Source of the DNA: Thermaerobacter marianensis
GTDB lineage: Bacteria > Bacillota > Sulfobacillia > DYIH01
Direction of reading: 5' to 3'
Assembly (NCBI GenBank): GCA_020723785.1
Contig: DYIH01000093.1
Span: forward strand, 1 to 6,528
DNA length: 6,528 nt
The translations under genes were made by a program, and so were the position numbers. This document shows positions 5,199 to 6,528 of the stretch, one piece after another. The notes below the pieces were generated by a model. The model ran no database searches. It saw nothing but the letters and a program-made list of their open reading frames with translations, and was not told where the DNA came from. Each line of letters begins with the position of its first letter. Positions within the stretch are counted from its first letter, which is position 1.

Positions 5199-5684
5199 CT
5201 AGTCCATGTCCTCCCAGCCGCTGCGATGGACCGGCTCGACCGGTTCTTCGGGCGTGAAGGTGACCGTCCCCCCGTTGCCGGCGGCGTGTCCGTCCCTGCG
5301 CCACACCGCCTGCAGGCGTTCCAGGAGATCGGGGGCGACGTCCAGGATGCGCTCCAGGTTGGCCCGTTGGTCCACCGGGAGGAAGCGGACGGTGTTGGGC
5401 CCGCAGACCAGGAAACCGATGGGCGAGACGGACATCCCCGCGCCGCTGCCGCCCCCGAACGGCCAGATCTCAGCGGCGCCGTCAGGCGCAGGGCGCCTCC
5501 CGTCACGGGCCGTGGCGCCGTACTCCCCGCCCCCGGCCGCGAACCCGAGGGACACCCGCGACACGGGGATGATCACCGTGCCATCCTGGGTTTCCACCGC
5601 CTCGCCGACGACGGTGTTCACGTCCACCATGCTCTTGATGCTTTCCATGGCCGTCTTCATCAGGCCCTGAATGGGATGCTCCAC
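5199..5684 (-). CDS. ytfJ: YtfJ/GerW family spore protein
   Basis: 161 residues, close to the roughly 150 of the family. The N-terminus HPIQGLMKTAMESIKSMVDV, then VGEAVETQDGTVIIPVSRVS (26-45), GFAAGGGEY (47-55) and PFGGGSGAGMSVSPIGFLV (75-93) are the hallmark of Spore_YtfJ proteins. In Bacillus subtilis YtfJ (GerW) is made in the developing spore and affects germination; that is family knowledge, not shown here. The GTG start at 5684 is supported by GGAGGAGG 8-13 nt upstream. It lies 42 nt after the DUF2953 gene, and its stop is directly followed by the TTG of ku, so both are very likely co-translated from one message. The C-terminal 45 residues (ending GWEDMD) are not recognised. Confidence 0.92.
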   Translation of the reverse strand: MEHPIQGLMKTAMESIKSMVDVNTVVGEAVETQDGTVIIPVSRVSLGFAAGGGEYGATARDGRRPAPDGAAEIWPFGGGSGAGMSVSPIGFLVCGPNTVRFLPVDQRANLERILDVAPDLLERLQAVWRRDGHAAGNGGTVTFTPEEPVEPVHRSGWEDMD

Positions 5685-5726
5685 CCCGGACGCCTCCTCC
5701 CGCCGCGGGCCAGGTCGTGCTTGCGC

Positions 5727-6329
5727 TCACGCCTCCGCGGAATGGGCCGGCTGGTCTGGAGGGGACGTCGGCGCCGTCTCCCTGACAAGGTGACGCGTCA
5801 AACGTTTCCGCAGTTCCAGCCAGCCGGCGATTACAGCATCCCCCACTCGATACGTCAATATGCAGCGGAACTCGGCGGACAGTCGCGCACGCCGGAAATC
5901 GGCGTCGATGCGGACGCGGGGCGGCGCCTCGACCGGCCAACGCGTCTGAAAGGCCTCCAGGACGGCGCCCACGACGCCCCAGGTCAACCCGTAGGCCGCC
6001 GCGGTCAGGGCAGGGGAGCCGGCGCCGATGGACAGACCCACCTCAAGCCTGGTCACCCGCCAGCGCCGGGCCAGGTGGTCAAGCGCGGTTTCCCCGGGCG
6101 AAACCCCGCGTCCCGGTTCCAGGAGGCGCAGGACCGGCGGGAGCCAGCGCAGGCCGGAGAATGTCCGCGCCAGGCGCCGGGCACGCAGCCGGCCGCCCAG
6201 GCAACGCACCTCCGCCTGCAGCGCCAGGCGCCCGTCAACAAACCGGCCCGTCAAGTGGGTATGGACGGGATGGCGCCAGATGAGGAAAAGAAAGCCCGAC
6301 AGGAGCGCTCCCGCCAACAGCCAGGCCAT
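5727..6329 (-). CDS. DUF2953 domain protein (YtfI-like), membrane-anchored
   Basis: 200 residues with one N-terminal hydrophobic segment (about 2-18, AWLLAGALLSGFLFLIW), probably a membrane anchor. The DUF2953 signature is seen at VGLSIGAGSPALTAAAYGLTWGVVGAVL (in two pieces, about 97-108 and 109-124), followed by a basic-rich PRVRIDADF segment (137-145) and a weakly hydrophobic helix near 160-172. The C-terminal tail is Pro/Ala-rich. Molecular function is unknown for the family. It is commonly found just before ytfJ in spore-formers, as here, which suggests a spore-related role. The ATG at 6329 follows GGGAGGGGG at a good distance. It is separated from scpB by 107 nt in which no clear promoter or terminator is visible. 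Confidence 0.85.
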   Translation of the reverse strand: MAWLLAGALLSGFLFLIWRHPVHTHLTGRFVDGRLALQAEVRCLGGRLRARRLARTFSGLRWLPPVLRLLEPGRGVSPGETALDHLARRWRVTRLEVGLSIGAGSPALTAAAYGLTWGVVGAVLEAFQTRWPVEAPPRVRIDADFRRARLSAEFRCILTYRVGDAVIAGWLELRKRLTRHLVRETAPTSPPDQPAHSAEA

Positions 6330-6436
6330 GTCCGTCCCCCTCCCGCCCGCTTAGTATGCGCGAAGAATCGCTTCCCCGCGACGGCGTAGCAGCCGCCCCA
6401 CCAGCATCGTCGACATCGGGATTTCGCAACGCGCAC

Positions 6437-6528
6437 CTAGCGCCCGAACGACTCCGGCGGCGGCAGGTCCGCCAGGTCCCGCAGGCCGAAGTATTCGAGG
6501 AATGCCCGTGTCGTGCCGTAGAGGATCG
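6437..6528 (-). CDS. scpB: ScpB, condensin (SMC-ScpAB) subunit, C-terminal end only
   Basis: Only the last 29 codons and a TAG are inside the window: ILYGTTRAFLEYFGLRDLAD, then LPPPESFGR. The LYGTT-x2-FL-x2-FGL-x2-L-x-DLPP pattern is the conserved end of ScpB, the winged-helix kleisin partner in the SMC complex that organises and segregates the chromosome. Order scpB, DUF2953, ytfJ agrees with the usual arrangement in Firmicutes. The rest of the gene lies beyond the right edge. Confidence 0.88.
   Translation of the reverse strand, partial: ILYGTTRAFLEYFGLRDLADLPPPESFGR

Noticed and set aside
4212..6389. Very long plus-strand ORF (725 codons) antisense to ku, ytfJ and DUF2953
   Set aside because: It runs across three well-supported minus-strand genes and their junctions, has no recognisable domain, and reflects low stop-codon frequency at high GC.
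6330..6436. Promoter between scpB and the DUF2953 gene
   Set aside because: A CATACT sequence could pass for a -10 box, but no -35 element at proper spacing was found on the minus strand; not enough to call.

Overview
The window reads as chromosome of a high-GC, spore-forming, motile bacterium of the Firmicutes type. The spore-former call rests on a ytfJ/gerW-family gene preceded by a ytfI-like DUF2953 gene and the end of scpB, an order familiar from Bacilli and Clostridia. Motility rests on a chemotaxis receptor. Genus cannot be fixed from the sequence; GC-rich Peptococcaceae or Symbiobacterium/Thermaerobacter-like groups are only suggestions. All recognisable genes lie on the minus strand, so transcription runs from the right end to the left.

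Right half (6528 to 2300) is one compact, co-directional cluster: the last codons of scpB, a DUF2953 membrane-anchored protein, the spore protein YtfJ, then a complete core NHEJ set: Ku, an ATP-dependent DNA ligase of the LigD type, and a LigD-type polymerase/primase. Ku starts at a TTG immediately after the ytfJ stop codon, and the ligase GTG overlaps the Ku stop by 4 nt. The double-strand-break repair genes therefore appear translationally tied to a sporulation gene, which fits the known role of NHEJ in spores. The ligase and polymerase activities, fused in many LigD proteins, are on separate chains, and no phosphoesterase domain is encoded here.

The middle (1756 to 2299) is about 540 bp without a credible gene and is unusually structured. 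From left to right it holds a perfect 19-bp tandem duplication, a hairpin overlapping a sigma-28-like promoter, two 16-bp direct repeats 23 bp apart, an AT-richer block with three 14-bp palindromes spaced exactly 51 bp apart (linkers carrying inverted repeats), a roughly 60-bp tandem repeat, and a GC hairpin next to the end of the polymerase gene.

Left part (1755 to 1) is a chemotaxis receptor cut by the window edge: two membrane helices, a helical extracytoplasmic domain, HAMP, and the signalling domain up to its hairpin tip. The sigma-28-like promoter is positioned to drive it. I found no RNA genes, transposases or CRISPR array.
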